A program made the translations under genes and the position numbers. Positions 1-9,125 of a DNA stretch of 64,000 bases are shown in pieces (positions within the stretch are counted from its first letter, which is position 1; the number at the start of each line of letters is the position of its first letter). The notes below the pieces were generated by a model that worked only from the letters and a program-made list of their open reading frames with translations, did no database searches and was not told the DNA's origin. Origin of the DNA: Rhodoblastus sp963828185 (GTDB taxonomy: Bacteria > Pseudomonadota > Alphaproteobacteria > Rhizobiales > Beijerinckiaceae); the NCBI GenBank assembly GCA_963828185.1, contig CAWHDV010000019.1, positions 310,001 through 374,000 on the forward strand. Reading direction: 5' to 3'.

Positions 1-1
1 G

Positions 2-93
2 CTCGGGAATAATTCGCGCCAGATCGTGAAGGCGATAAATCAGGCGGTCAAGGACGGCAACCATCTGGGACTAAGCGGCTCGCGGGGGCGTAA
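2..93 (+). CDS. 3' end of an upstream phage tail gene (partial)
   Basis: The first bases read as protein-like sequence in frame 2 (NNSRQIVKAINQAVKDG). A stop (TAA at 91-93) lies in frame 1, four bases before the next start. A one-base loss near 68-72 would join the two and end the gene at 93. The position directly before the tail-tip genes would suit a tape-measure or minor tail protein, but too little is present to name a family. The call is weak. Confidence 0.3.
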
Positions 94-96
94 TCA

Positions 97-2609
97 ATGG
101 CGGAGGTTTTCGGCGTTTGCCTTTTGCCTGCGACGAATGAATTCGTCTATGACACGATCCCGCGCAAGGCGCGCGGTGGAACCCGACCGGCGGCTATTTC
201 AGCGCCGGCGCGCTCGATGCGGAAACGCCGATCAATACCTATTTTGCGCCGGGCGGGACGAAGACCGATTATTCTTATTCGCTCGACCAATTGCAGGCCG
301 AGCATCCGGAATGCCAGACGGTCGCGCTCGTCGTCGCCTGGTTCTGCAATTCGACCGACGCCGCAACGTGCAACATTTACCCGGCGACGACCTATATCGC
401 CGGCGCGTTCGAAAGCTGGAACGGATCGGCCTGGGCGGCGACCAACTGGCAATGCTCGGGCCTGACGCAAGCCTCGTCCGGGCTGATCCCGATCACCCAA
501 ACGGACGGCGCTTTCGATTATGGCGGCACGCCATCGGACCAGAGCGTCGTCCGCTGCATTCGCGATCTGAAGGCGCGCGGCTTCCGCGTCATCTTCTACC
601 CGTTCGTTCTGATGGACTCGACGGGCAAGCCCTGGCGCGGCGACATCACCTTTTCGCCGGACATTTCCAGCGCGGCGACAGCGGCGGTCAACGCCTTCCT
701 GGGTGCGGCCGCAACCTCGCAATTCACCCGCGACACGGTCAATCTGACGGTCAGCTATTCCGGCTCGCCGACCGATTGGACCTACCGAAGGATGATCCTG
801 CACTATGCCAACCTTTGCGTCATCGCTGGCGGCGTCGACCTCTTTCTCATCGGGTCGGAACTGCGCGGTCTGGAGACAATTCGAGGGCCCGCATGGACCA
901 AGGCCGGAACCGTCGACGGCGGCGGACATGCGGTGTGGGATTACCCTTTCGTCGCAGGACTCACTCAGCTTGCCAGCGACGCTCGTTCGGTATTCGACGG
1001 CGCGGGCCTGACCAAAAACCTGACGACTTCCAAGAACCTGATCGCCTATTCGCCGGATTGGTCGGTCTGGAACGGCGTGCAACACGCCGGCGCGAATGGC
1101 CAATGGCCGCACCTGGATTCGCTGTTCGCCTCGGCGAGCATCGACGTCGTCTCGTTCGACAATTATCTGCCTCTGTCGGATTGGACGACAGGCAACGGCC
1201 TCGATGTGCAGAATTGGGACTCGCCAGCGCCGACGACCTGGCCGCCGGTTTCGCCCGGGTTCAATGGCCTCGGCCTTTCCGGAGCGCCGACCATCTACAG
1301 CGAGGCCTATCTGACCGCCAATATCGAAGGCGGCGAGCAATTCAATTGGTTTTACAACGACTCGAACAACGACGGGCGCGGCCTCGATCCAAACGGCTCG
1401 GGCCAGATGGTCAGCCTGTGCGAGGGCGACCGCCTGTCGCAGTCCCGCAGCCAATATTACGCGGGGCAGCAATTGCTCGGCCGCAAGCAATATCGCTGGT
1501 GGTGGAACAACACGCATCAGGCGATTTATGACGCGGGCGACGGCTGCGGCTGGATCGCGCATGGCCCCACGACGCAATGGGTGGCGCAGTCCAAGCCGAT
1601 GATCTTCGCCGAATACGGCTTCGCGACGCTCGACAAATGCACCAATCAGCCGAACGTCTTCTATGAGGCCGGCTCGACCCAGAGCGAAACGCCGTTCTGG
1701 TCGATCTGGAACAGCGCCGATGGCGCCGCCTGGCTTCCGCAGCGCGACGATCTGCTGGCGAATATCGCCCTGCAAACGATCTACGATTATTGGGCGACCG
1801 GCGGCAGGAACGAGGTTTCGGCCGCGGGCGTGCCGATGATCGAGACGGCTTTTTGCTGCGCCTGGAATTGGGATGCGCGACCTTTCCCGACCTTCCCGCT
1901 CGATTCGAGCGCGTGGGGCGACGGCGGCAATTGGGCGGCGGGCAACTGGATCAGCGGCAAGGGGCCTTATCTGCCGCCTGCGCCTGCGCCTGCGCCAACG
2001 CCGCCCGGACCCGGTTCCTATCTGATCTTCCCAATCCTGCCGCCGCAGGGCTGGAGCGTCCATTACAAGCCCCGGTTCGTCACCAGGACGAGCGCGAAAG
2101 TCTCGGGCCGCGAAACCCGCGTTGCGCTCATGGGCTCGCCACTGTGGGACGTCGAACTGACCTTCGAAGTCCTGCGCTCGGACGCCGCGCATCTGGAATT
2201 GCAAAGCCTGATCGGCTTCATCGACCAGCAGGCGGGGCAGCTTGACGCCTTCCTGTTCGCGCCGCCTGGCGGCCTCGGCGTGTATCAAGGCGCGCCGCTC
2301 GGGATCGGTGACGGCGTGACGACAAGCTTCATCCTGTCGCGGACGATCGGCGGCTATGTCGAGCGCGTGCAAGCGCTGATGGCGACGCCGACGATCTATC
2401 AAAACGGCGTTCCGACTTCAGCCTGTGCCGTGTCGATCCTGCCGGCGACGATCACTTTCGCCACGGCTCCGGCGGCCGGCGTGGTTTTGACGGCCGACTT
2501 CACCGCCGCGCATGTCGCGCGGTTTTCCGACGACATCGAGGATTTGGAGAATTTCATGTCGAATTTCTGGACATTGAAAACGCTCCGGATCGAGACGGTG
2601 CGAGCATGA
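97..2609 (+). CDS. GTA-type TIM-barrel tail protein fused to a DUF2460 domain (frameshifted near its start)
   Basis: The long central part matches the glycoside-hydrolase TIM-barrel-like domain of gene-transfer-agent baseplate proteins (segments such as LFLIGSELRGLETIRG and KPMIFAEYGFATLDK). After a proline-rich linker (PAPAPAPTPPGPG) the last ~200 residues form a DUF2460-like domain (GWSVHYKPRF, VSGRETR). Such proteins sit at the phage tail tip and may contact or cut cell-wall glycans. The natural N-terminus appears to be ATG 97 (MAEVFGVCLLPATNEFVYDT) in frame 1, continuing in frame 3 from about 180. One missing base near 178-182 explains the break. As given, the only open start in the main frame is 291. 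It overlaps the next gene by ATGA, so it is co-translated with the tail-tip block. Confidence 0.85.
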
Positions 2610-3211
2610 CCACGCCGCCGTTCTTCCCGACCCTTCCCGGCCAGGGCTGGAGCGTCCACAAAAAGCCGAAGTTCTCGACCCGCGTTGCTCCCCACGTCTC
2701 CGGGCGTGAGGTTCGCATGGGGCTCTACGCCCATGCGCTCTATGAGTTTGAACTGACCTTCGACGGGCTGGATTCGGCCGGCTCCTTTCCTGGGTTACGG
2801 GCCAACTCGCTGCAAACGCTGATGGGGTTTTTCCTGACCTGTCAGGGCCAGCTCAACAGCTTCCTTTATCTCGATCCGACCGACAATGCCGTGAGCGCGC
2901 AAGGTTTTGGCGTCGGCGACGGATCGACAACGACATTCACGCTCGGCCGCGCGATCGGCGGCTACACCGAACCCGTCAGCTACGCGACCTCGATTTCGAG
3001 CGTGACGGTCAACGGCGTTTCAACGGGCGCCTACACCTTCACCGCGCCGAACACGATCACGTTCACCACGGCGCCCGGCAGCGGCGCCGCAATCGCCTGG
3101 ACCGGGCTCTTTGCCTTCCAATGCCGCCTGACCGATGACCAGCACGATTATGAGAACGTCATGTCTGGCCTGTGGAGCAATAAAAGCGTGAAATTCCAGC
3201 AAATAAGGTAG
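2606..3211 (+). CDS. DUF2460 family phage tail protein
   Basis: This 201-residue protein belongs to the DUF2460/TIGR02217-type family (GTA gp12-like, a distal tail component). It shares GWSVHKKPKFSTR, VSGREVR, the GDGSTTTFTLGR segment and the RLTDDQHDYENVMSGLWS end with the C-terminal domain of the preceding gene, so the two are tandem homologues. The start overlaps the upstream stop as ATGA (2606-2609). It is followed within 5 bases by the DUF2163 gene, which is the same order as in gene transfer agents. The structural role is inferred from family and order. Confidence 0.85.
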   Translation: MTTPPFFPTLPGQGWSVHKKPKFSTRVAPHVSGREVRMGLYAHALYEFELTFDGLDSAGSFPGLRANSLQTLMGFFLTCQGQLNSFLYLDPTDNAVSAQGFGVGDGSTTTFTLGRAIGGYTEPVSYATSISSVTVNGVSTGAYTFTAPNTITFTTAPGSGAAIAWTGLFAFQCRLTDDQHDYENVMSGLWSNKSVKFQQIR

Positions 3212-3215
3212 GGCC

Positions 3216-4142
3216 ATGAAAGTCACGACGTCGGCTTTGCTGACCTATTTGAACGGGCTGCGGCCAACCTCTGACGCCCCCCTTTGCGTCGCCGAGCTTT
3301 TCACGATCTGGCTCGCGAACGGGACGGTTCTGACCTATTCGTCCATCGACCTTCCGGTTGCATGGAACGGCTACGTCTATTTGGCCAATTCGCTTCTTGT
3401 TGCTGGGCTGAAATATAAATGCTCGATAGACTTGAGCGTCGATAAGCAACAAATAACGATTTCGGCGCGGACGACGGACACGATCGGCGGCATTCCGTTT
3501 TTGCAAGCCCTCCAGCAGGGTTTGTTCGATGCCGCCTTTATCCAGCGCGAGCGGGCCTTTTTCGCCAATTGGGCGACAACGGCCGGCAACCTGGTCCCGA
3601 TCGGGACCGTCATCATGTTCAAGGGCCGCGTCGCCGAAATCGGCAAGATCGGGCGCACCACCGCGGAACTTACCGTCGCGGCCGACACGACGCTTCTCGA
3701 CATAAACATGCCGCGCCGGCTTTGGTCGCCGCAATGCACCCACGTTCTCTATGATTCCGGCTGCGGCCTGGCGCGCGGAACCTATTCGGCGAGCGGCGCC
3801 GTCGGCGCCGGCTCGACGAGGACCACGATCAACTGGACGAGCGCGACGGCGGCATTTCAGCAAGGCGCGATCACTTTCACGTCGGGCGCCAATACCGGAG
3901 TCGAAGCCACGATCAAGGCGGCGGCCCCGGGCTGGCTGCAACTGGCCTATCCGCTGCCGGAAACCCCTGCGGCCGGCGACGCGTTCATGGCCGCCCAGGG
4001 CTGCGATCACACGATGGCGACATGCCAGAGCAAATTCGCGAATCTGTTGAGTTTTCGGGGCTATCCGTTCGTTCCGCCGCCGCAAGTCATGACCGGCCCG
4101 CTGTCGACGACGCAAACGGTCGGCGGAAAGGGCGGAAAATGA
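3216..4142 (+). CDS. DUF2163 phage tail protein (GTA gp13-like)
   Basis: A 308-residue protein with the DUF2163 layout: an N-terminal part beginning MKVTTSALLTYLNGL and a C-terminal cysteine motif (GCDHTMATCQSKFANLLSF, then RGYPF). In gene transfer agents and related siphophages this is a tail hub component with Fe-S or metal-binding cysteines near the end. It lies between DUF2460 and NlpC/P60 genes and ends in an ATGA overlap with the latter. The frame is intact. Identity is firm at family level; the exact position in the particle is inferred from GTA structures. Confidence 0.88.
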   Translation: MKVTTSALLTYLNGLRPTSDAPLCVAELFTIWLANGTVLTYSSIDLPVAWNGYVYLANSLLVAGLKYKCSIDLSVDKQQITISARTTDTIGGIPFLQALQQGLFDAAFIQRERAFFANWATTAGNLVPIGTVIMFKGRVAEIGKIGRTTAELTVAADTTLLDINMPRRLWSPQCTHVLYDSGCGLARGTYSASGAVGAGSTRTTINWTSATAAFQQGAITFTSGANTGVEATIKAAAPGWLQLAYPLPETPAAGDAFMAAQGCDHTMATCQSKFANLLSFRGYPFVPPPQVMTGPLSTTQTVGGKGGK

Positions 4143-4615
4143 TCGACCTGAACAAATCAAGCGAAGCCGAGCAGCGCGCGGCGGTCGTCGCGGAAGTGCG
4201 CAAATGGGTTCTGACGCCCTACCATTCGGAGGCCGACATTCGCGGCGCCGGCGTCGATTGCGGGATGCTCATCGTGCGCGTCTTCGTCGACCTCGGCCTG
4301 GTCGCGCCCTTCGACCCGCGCCCCTATCCGCGCGACTGGCACATGCACAACGATGACGAAAAATATCTCGGCTGGGTCAAGACCTGGTGCGAACAAGTCG
4401 ACGAGCCGCAGCCGGGCGACCTGGCTGTGTTCCGTTTCGGCCGCTGCTTCTCGCATGGCGGCATCGTGACGCGGGCCAAGCCGGTCGCGATCGTTCACGC
4501 CTTCGCCGACGTCGGCATGGTCATGGAAGAACGCCTTGACCAAAACCCGGCGCTGACGAAGCCAATTCGGGCGCCGATCTTCTTTTCATTCTGGGCCAAA
4601 AAGGACGGCGGATAA
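4139..4615 (+). CDS. NlpC/P60 family tail-tip peptidase (GTA gp14-like)
   Basis: A 158-residue protein with an NlpC/P60-type active site: Cys41 in GAGVDCGML and His106 in CFSHGGIV. The family cleaves cell-wall peptide bonds, and phage homologues at the tail tip help DNA entry. I chose ATG 4139, which overlaps the previous stop as ATGA; an earlier in-frame ATG at 4022 lies well inside the DUF2163 gene. The stop overlaps the next start as TAATG. The neighbours on both sides follow GTA order. The third catalytic residue was not assigned. Confidence 0.85.
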   Translation: MIDLNKSSEAEQRAAVVAEVRKWVLTPYHSEADIRGAGVDCGMLIVRVFVDLGLVAPFDPRPYPRDWHMHNDDEKYLGWVKTWCEQVDEPQPGDLAVFRFGRCFSHGGIVTRAKPVAIVHAFADVGMVMEERLDQNPALTKPIRAPIFFSFWAKKDGG

Positions 4616-6726
4616 TGGGCTTTCTCCGCACCGGGGGGTCGACACAGATCACGGAATATTCCGGCCTGCAAATTCAGTCGACGTCCAGCGCTTTGCCGGT
4701 TCCGATCTGCTACGGCCGCAACATCATTTCGCCCAACGTCATTTGGTACGAGAATTTTCAGCAGCATCCGGCCGGCGGCGGCAAGGGCGGCGGCAAGGGC
4801 GGAGTTCTCGGCGGCCAGTCGACGAGCTACACCTATTCCGCCGACATCATCATGGGCGTCTGCGAAGGCCCTGTATCGGAAATTGGCCAGGTCTGGCAAA
4901 GTTCGGTCACGCCGACGACATTGGCCGCGATCGGGCTTTCGTTTTTCGACGGCTCGACGCCGCAGGCGGTTTGGTCTTATCTCGCCGCGAAATATCCGGC
5001 GCAGGCGCTCGCCTATAACGGAACCTGTTTCGTCTGCGCCGCCTCGTTCAATCTTGGCGCCGGCGCGACGATCAACGACAATAATTTCGAACTCTATGGC
5101 TTTTTCCAGGGAACCGGCTGCAACGCGATCGACGCCGATCCGTCGCAAGTGCTTTATGACTTCCTGACCAACGCGCAATATGGCGTTGGCTTCCCGGCGG
5201 CTTCGATCAGCAGCGGGACGCTGTTCGGATCATCTGGCGGGTCGAGTTATCAGGCTTATTGCTGGGCGGCGGGCCTGGCGATTTCGCCGATCCTCAACAA
5301 TCAGGAATCGGCGGCGACGACCATTACGCGATGGCTGCAACTGACCAATTCGACTGCGATCTGGTCGGATGGGATGCTTAAAATCATTCCCTTCGCCGAC
5401 AAGTCGATTTCCGGCAACGGCTGGAGCTACACGGCGAACACGGCCGCGCTCTACAGCCTGACCGACGAAGATTATCGCTATGACGAGGGCGCCGATCCTG
5501 TCCAGATCACGCGTTCGGACCCTTACGCCGCCGCTAATTGGCAGTCGATCGAAATTCAGAGCCGCAACGACGATTATAACACCGGCCCGATCACGGCGTT
5601 CGATCAGAGCGCCATCGACCGCTTTGGGCTGCGCGTCGGATCGACCGTCACGGCGCACGAAATTTGCGACTTGGGCGTTGCGCAGACCGTTTCGCAATTG
5701 ATCCTGCAACGCGGGCTCTATATCCGCAACACGTATCATTTCAAGCTCGGGCCTGAATTCTGCCTGCTTGAGCCGATGGACTTCATTCAGTTGACGGACG
5801 TGTCCATTGGATTGAGCGCGGTCACGGTGCGGATCACCGAAATCGAGGAAGACGACAACGGCGTCCTCACCATCGCGGCCGAGGAGGTTCCGGAGGGCGC
5901 TGCAACCTCCGTCGTCTATCCGATCCAGGTCAAGAGCAACGGCGTTCCGAATACAGCGGTCGTTCCGAACCCGATCAACGCGCCCGTCATTATCGAGCCG
6001 CCGCCGAGCCTGACGGACAATTCCGTCGAACTCTGGATAGGCGCCAGTCCTCAGAGCGGCGATCCGAATTGGGGCGGCTGCATCGTCTATGCGTCGCTCG
6101 ACGGCACGTCCTACGCTCAGATCGCCGTCATCAATCTGGCGGCCAAGATGGGCGTCCTTTTGGCTCCACTGCCGGCCTATTCGGGGGCGCATCCGGACAC
6201 AACGGACACGCTTTCGGTCAACCTCACGGAAAGCGCCGGGGCTCTGGCTTCGTCTGCCGCCGCGGCGGCGGCGCAAGGCGTGACCATGTGTTACGTCGGC
6301 GGCGAATATCTCAGCTACACGACCGCGACCCTCACGGCGGCGAGCGAATACAATCTGACCGGCCTTTATCGCGGCCAGGCTGGGCTTGCGAGCCTCGCGA
6401 ACGGCAGCGGGGCGGCCTTCTGCCTGCTTGATTCCTCGATCCTGAAATATGCGGTCCCAACGGCTGAAATCGGCACGACGATCTATCTGAAATTCGCTAG
6501 CTACAACATTTTCGGCCAGGAATTGCAGTCGCAGGCGTCTTGCGCGGCCTACAGTTATGCGATCACGGGAACGGGGTCGCTCGGCCCGGTCGCCTCGGCG
6601 CTGTCGATCGGAACGGCGATGGATTTCGGCCATGTCGCCGGCGACGCGGTCGCGGAAACCGACGATTACGGCAGCGTGGCGTCGGCCGTCATCGCCACGA
6701 TCAACCTCGGCAACGTCACTTCATAA
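4615..6726 (+). CDS. Phage tail hub protein (Phage-tail_3 / GTA gp15 C-terminal type)
   Basis: A 703-residue protein starting with a hydrophobic, glycine-rich N-terminal region (GGGKGGGKGG near residues 60-70). It is followed by a hub-like region (SADIIMGVCEGPVSEIGQVW; DPSQVLYDFLTNAQYGVGFP) typical of Phage-tail_3 proteins. In classical gene transfer agents this region is fused behind a TIM barrel in one large protein. Here the TIM barrel is a separate gene at the head of the block. The C-terminal half is probably beta-rich domains (ALYRGQ-like GLYRGQAGLASLA). It should form the central spike or hub of the tail tip. Confidence 0.82.
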   Translation: MGFLRTGGSTQITEYSGLQIQSTSSALPVPICYGRNIISPNVIWYENFQQHPAGGGKGGGKGGVLGGQSTSYTYSADIIMGVCEGPVSEIGQVWQSSVTPTTLAAIGLSFFDGSTPQAVWSYLAAKYPAQALAYNGTCFVCAASFNLGAGATINDNNFELYGFFQGTGCNAIDADPSQVLYDFLTNAQYGVGFPAASISSGTLFGSSGGSSYQAYCWAAGLAISPILNNQESAATTITRWLQLTNSTAIWSDGMLKIIPFADKSISGNGWSYTANTAALYSLTDEDYRYDEGADPVQITRSDPYAAANWQSIEIQSRNDDYNTGPITAFDQSAIDRFGLRVGSTVTAHEICDLGVAQTVSQLILQRGLYIRNTYHFKLGPEFCLLEPMDFIQLTDVSIGLSAVTVRITEIEEDDNGVLTIAAEEVPEGAATSVVYPIQVKSNGVPNTAVVPNPINAPVIIEPPPSLTDNSVELWIGASPQSGDPNWGGCIVYASLDGTSYAQIAVINLAAKMGVLLAPLPAYSGAHPDTTDTLSVNLTESAGALASSAAAAAAQGVTMCYVGGEYLSYTTATLTAASEYNLTGLYRGQAGLASLANGSGAAFCLLDSSILKYAVPTAEIGTTIYLKFASYNIFGQELQSQASCAAYSYAITGTGSLGPVASALSIGTAMDFGHVAGDAVAETDDYGSVASAVIATINLGNVTS

Positions 6727-6742
6727 TCCCGAAGGAAAATAA

Positions 6743-7294
6743 ATGTCCGTCCAGGTCAAACGACGCCGCGACACGGCGGCGAACATAGCCGGGTTCACTC
6801 CGGCGCAAGGCGAATTGATCGTCGACACGACGAACAATCGGGTCATTGTCGGCGACGGCGTGACGGCCGGCGGCTTTCCTGCGGCGAAGCTGTCCGAAGT
6901 CCTGACCGGCGCGGCGCCCCTGGCGCAATTGGCGCTCGGGGCGTTCGGTTCGGCGCTCAAGGTCGGCGTCGTCGAACAACTCGTGACGCTCTCGGGCGCT
7001 TCGACCACGGCGGCGACGCCGATCCCGGCGGACTGCATCGTCCTGGGCGTCGGCTCGCGCACGGTGACGGCGATCACCGGCGCGACCTCCTATGAAGTCG
7101 GCGTTTCCGGCAACCTGTCGCAATTCGGGTCTGGCCTCGGCATCGCGGCGGGCTCGACGAATTACGGGATCATCGGCCCGACCGGGATTTATTCGGCGAC
7201 GCCGCTCGTCATCACCGCAGCCGGCGGCAGCTTTACCGGCGGCGCCGTGCGCCTGGCGATCTTCTATCTGCAAATCACCCCGCCGACTTCCTGA
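6743..7294 (+). CDS. Phage receptor-binding/fibre protein with Mtd-like N-terminal domain
   Basis: This 183-residue protein opens with RRRDTAANIAGFTPAQGEL followed by DTTNNRVIVGDG. That is the short beta motif seen at the start of many tail-fibre proteins (major tropism determinant N-terminal type domain). The rest (SGNLSQFGSGLGIAAGSTN) resembles small beta-sandwich fibre or decoration domains. A Shine-Dalgarno-like AGGAAA precedes ATG 6743. It is the first of several small genes between the tail hub and the lysis genes. Function is inferred from position and this motif. Confidence 0.6.
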   Translation: MSVQVKRRRDTAANIAGFTPAQGELIVDTTNNRVIVGDGVTAGGFPAAKLSEVLTGAAPLAQLALGAFGSALKVGVVEQLVTLSGASTTAATPIPADCIVLGVGSRTVTAITGATSYEVGVSGNLSQFGSGLGIAAGSTNYGIIGPTGIYSATPLVITAAGGSFTGGAVRLAIFYLQITPPTS

Positions 7295-7311
7295 CCTTAC
7301 AAGGAGCCTCC

Positions 7312-7704
7312 ATGTCTCTGGAATATTCCGCCGCCGCCAAGGCCGCCCGCCTTGCCGCCGGCTTCGCGCTCGTTGACGCCGGGTCCGGCGACGGCGTGCT
7401 CGTCATCGGCACGTCCGCGCTTTCGGGAGCGACCGGCGCGCTCTGCTCGATCACGCTGCAAAAGCCGTCGTTCACCGTCTCGGGCGGCACAGCCACGCTC
7501 AGCGGCTCGACGCTCTCCGGAACGGTCGCGACTTCCGGAACGGCGGCGCTGGCCGAAATTACCGATTCGAACGGCAACGTCATCCTGTCGGGCCTGACGG
7601 TCGGCGCGGAAGGCTCGGGCGCCAACATCATCCTCGGCACTACGGCCCTGTCGGCCGGGGCCACCGTGACGATCGCCGCCGGCGGCACCATCTCTGAGCC
7701 TTGA
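7312..7704 (+). CDS. Small phage structural protein, unknown function
   Basis: A 130-residue protein rich in Gly, Ala, Ser and Thr with alternating beta-like segments (VLVIGTSALSGATGALCS, TLSGSTLSGTVATSG). A good AAGGAG Shine-Dalgarno lies before ATG 7312. I recognise no family. The composition and the position between fibre-like genes suggest a tail or decoration protein. The frame is intact. Confidence 0.55.
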   Translation: MSLEYSAAAKAARLAAGFALVDAGSGDGVLVIGTSALSGATGALCSITLQKPSFTVSGGTATLSGSTLSGTVATSGTAALAEITDSNGNVILSGLTVGAEGSGANIILGTTALSAGATVTIAAGGTISEP

Positions 7705-7714
7705 GGCGCAATAA

Positions 7715-8155
7715 ATGGCTGACAACGTCTCCATCACACCGGGGTCCGGCGCGACCATACGTGCGAAAAGCATCGGCGGCGTCGAGACGCAGATTATGCA
7801 GATCGACGTCGGCGGCGAAAGCGCGGAAAGCCTCGTCTCGCCGACCAACGGTCTGCCGACTGCGCCGCTCAACCCTCCTGTCGGCGCTGGCGGCTTCGCC
7901 ACGTCGCAGGCGAGCGTCGGGACGACCGCCGCGCTGATCGTCGCCGCGCGCACGGGCGTTGCCGGGACCGGGCGCATCTGCGCCGTGCTCTACAACGGGG
8001 GAGCTGCGACCGTCTATGTCGGCGGCTCCGGCGTCACGACTTCGACCGGGCAAATCCTGCTCGCGGGCGCGTCGATGACCATTTCGACCACGGCGGCGAT
8101 CTACGGCATAACCGCCAGCGGAACCAATGTCGTCGGCGTGACGGAGACATTTTGA
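7715..8155 (+). CDS. Small phage structural protein, unknown function
   Basis: A 146-residue protein starting MADNVSITPGSGATIRAKSI. Its N-terminal pattern (a structural protein addressing GGVETQIMQIDVGG) recurs in tail or decoration proteins of alphaproteobacterial phages. The second half is a small beta domain (GRICAVLYNGGAATVYVGG). No catalytic motif is visible. It overlaps the next gene as TGATG at 8153-8157. Family-level function is unknown. Confidence 0.55.
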   Translation: MADNVSITPGSGATIRAKSIGGVETQIMQIDVGGESAESLVSPTNGLPTAPLNPPVGAGGFATSQASVGTTAALIVAARTGVAGTGRICAVLYNGGAATVYVGGSGVTTSTGQILLAGASMTISTTAAIYGITASGTNVVGVTETF

Positions 8156-8757
8156 TGGATGGCGTTTTCCCACCCCTGGCTGGGCCTACGGCAGGGGCGC
8201 CGCAACCCGTCGCGGGCTTCTGGATCGCGCCGTCGCTCTATGCATCGCCCTCGGTCAGCACGGCGGCGATGGTGGCCGGATCGAGCTACTGGTATCCGAT
8301 CTACATTCCCGAGCCGATCACGATTTCGGCTTTCGCCTGCCGCATCACCACGGCAGGGACAGGGGCGACCTTCTCCATCGGGCTTTACGCCAACGCGCAG
8401 AACGGCAACCGCCCGACCGGCTCGGCGCTCGCGGTCGCGTCGTCAAATTCGACGGTGGCCAGCTATCTCACATTGGCGCTGGCCTCGAACGTGTCGATCA
8501 CGCAAGCGGGCTGGTACTGGCTCGAATTTCAGGCGGGCGACACGACGATGAGGGCGGCGGTCCTATCGGTGGCGTCCATCACGTCGACGATGGGATCAGC
8601 GACCCCCTATGGCGTCGTCGGCAACTCGACGCCGGTTTGCGGGCTGTCCTCAACGGGCGCCGTTGGCTCGCCGCCGGTCAACCCGGCGACGTTCGCGGAA
8701 GTCAGCGCCGCGCCCTTTGTCCCGGTCATGGCGTTTCAAGTCCATTCCGTCCCATAA
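8155..8757 (+). CDS. Putative phage fibre/carbohydrate-binding protein
   Basis: A 200-residue protein. The central part (YWYPIYIPEPITISAFACR, SIGLYANAQNGNRP, GWYWLEFQAG) has the look of a jelly-roll beta sandwich found in minor tail or fibre proteins that touch the cell surface. I use ATG 8155, overlapping the upstream stop; a TTG three bases earlier is also open. No enzyme motif is seen. The binding role is an inference. Confidence 0.5.
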   Translation: MDGVFPPLAGPTAGAPQPVAGFWIAPSLYASPSVSTAAMVAGSSYWYPIYIPEPITISAFACRITTAGTGATFSIGLYANAQNGNRPTGSALAVASSNSTVASYLTLALASNVSITQAGWYWLEFQAGDTTMRAAVLSVASITSTMGSATPYGVVGNSTPVCGLSSTGAVGSPPVNPATFAEVSAAPFVPVMAFQVHSVP

Positions 8758-8769
8758 GGAGCCTCGCAA

Positions 8770-9122
8770 ATGTGGTATTCCGTCACAGGGTCGATCGTCC
8801 CCATCGGCCAGCTTTACAGCGGGCAACTGCGTCCAGGCGACCGCGCCGCGACCGTCGACGAAGTTGCGGCATGGCAGGCGGCGCAGCCGCTTCAGCCCGT
8901 TACCTTCCTGCAATTCATGGCTTTGTTCACGCCGACCGAGCAGGCGGCGATTGTCGGCTCGACCGATCCTCAAGTGAAGCTGTTTACGCTGATGGCGTCG
9001 GGCGCGGCGAAGTCGATCCGACCAACCCGGAAGTCGCCGCAGGCGTCAATTATCTCGGCCAATCCGGCCTCATCGCCTCGGCGCGCGTGGCGCAAGTGCT
9101 CGCTCTCCAACCGCCGGCTTGA
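8770..9122 (+). CDS. Small phage protein, frameshifted
   Basis: Frame 1 from ATG 8770 reads MWYSVTGSIVPIGQLYSGQL through FTPTEQAAIVGSTDPQVKLF. At about 9003 the sense continues in frame 3 (GEVDPTNPEVAAGVNYLGQ, then LIASARVAQVLALQPPA) to a stop at 9120-9122, three bases before the next gene. One missing G in the run around GGGCGCGGCG restores a single ~117-residue protein. The restored protein resembles small phage proteins with an end like NPEVxxGxxYLxxxGLI. Function is unknown. AAGGAG precedes the start. Confidence 0.6.
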
Positions 9123-9125
9123 TCC

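Noticed and set aside
26..1531. 501-residue open frame in frame 2 at the window start
   Set aside because: Only its first ~30 residues look real (end of an upstream gene); the rest is an out-of-frame reading of the TIM barrel.
147..2402. Long open frame on the reverse strand (751 residues)
   Set aside because: It is antisense to the TIM-barrel tail gene, is Arg-rich without motifs, and reflects GC-rich codon bias.
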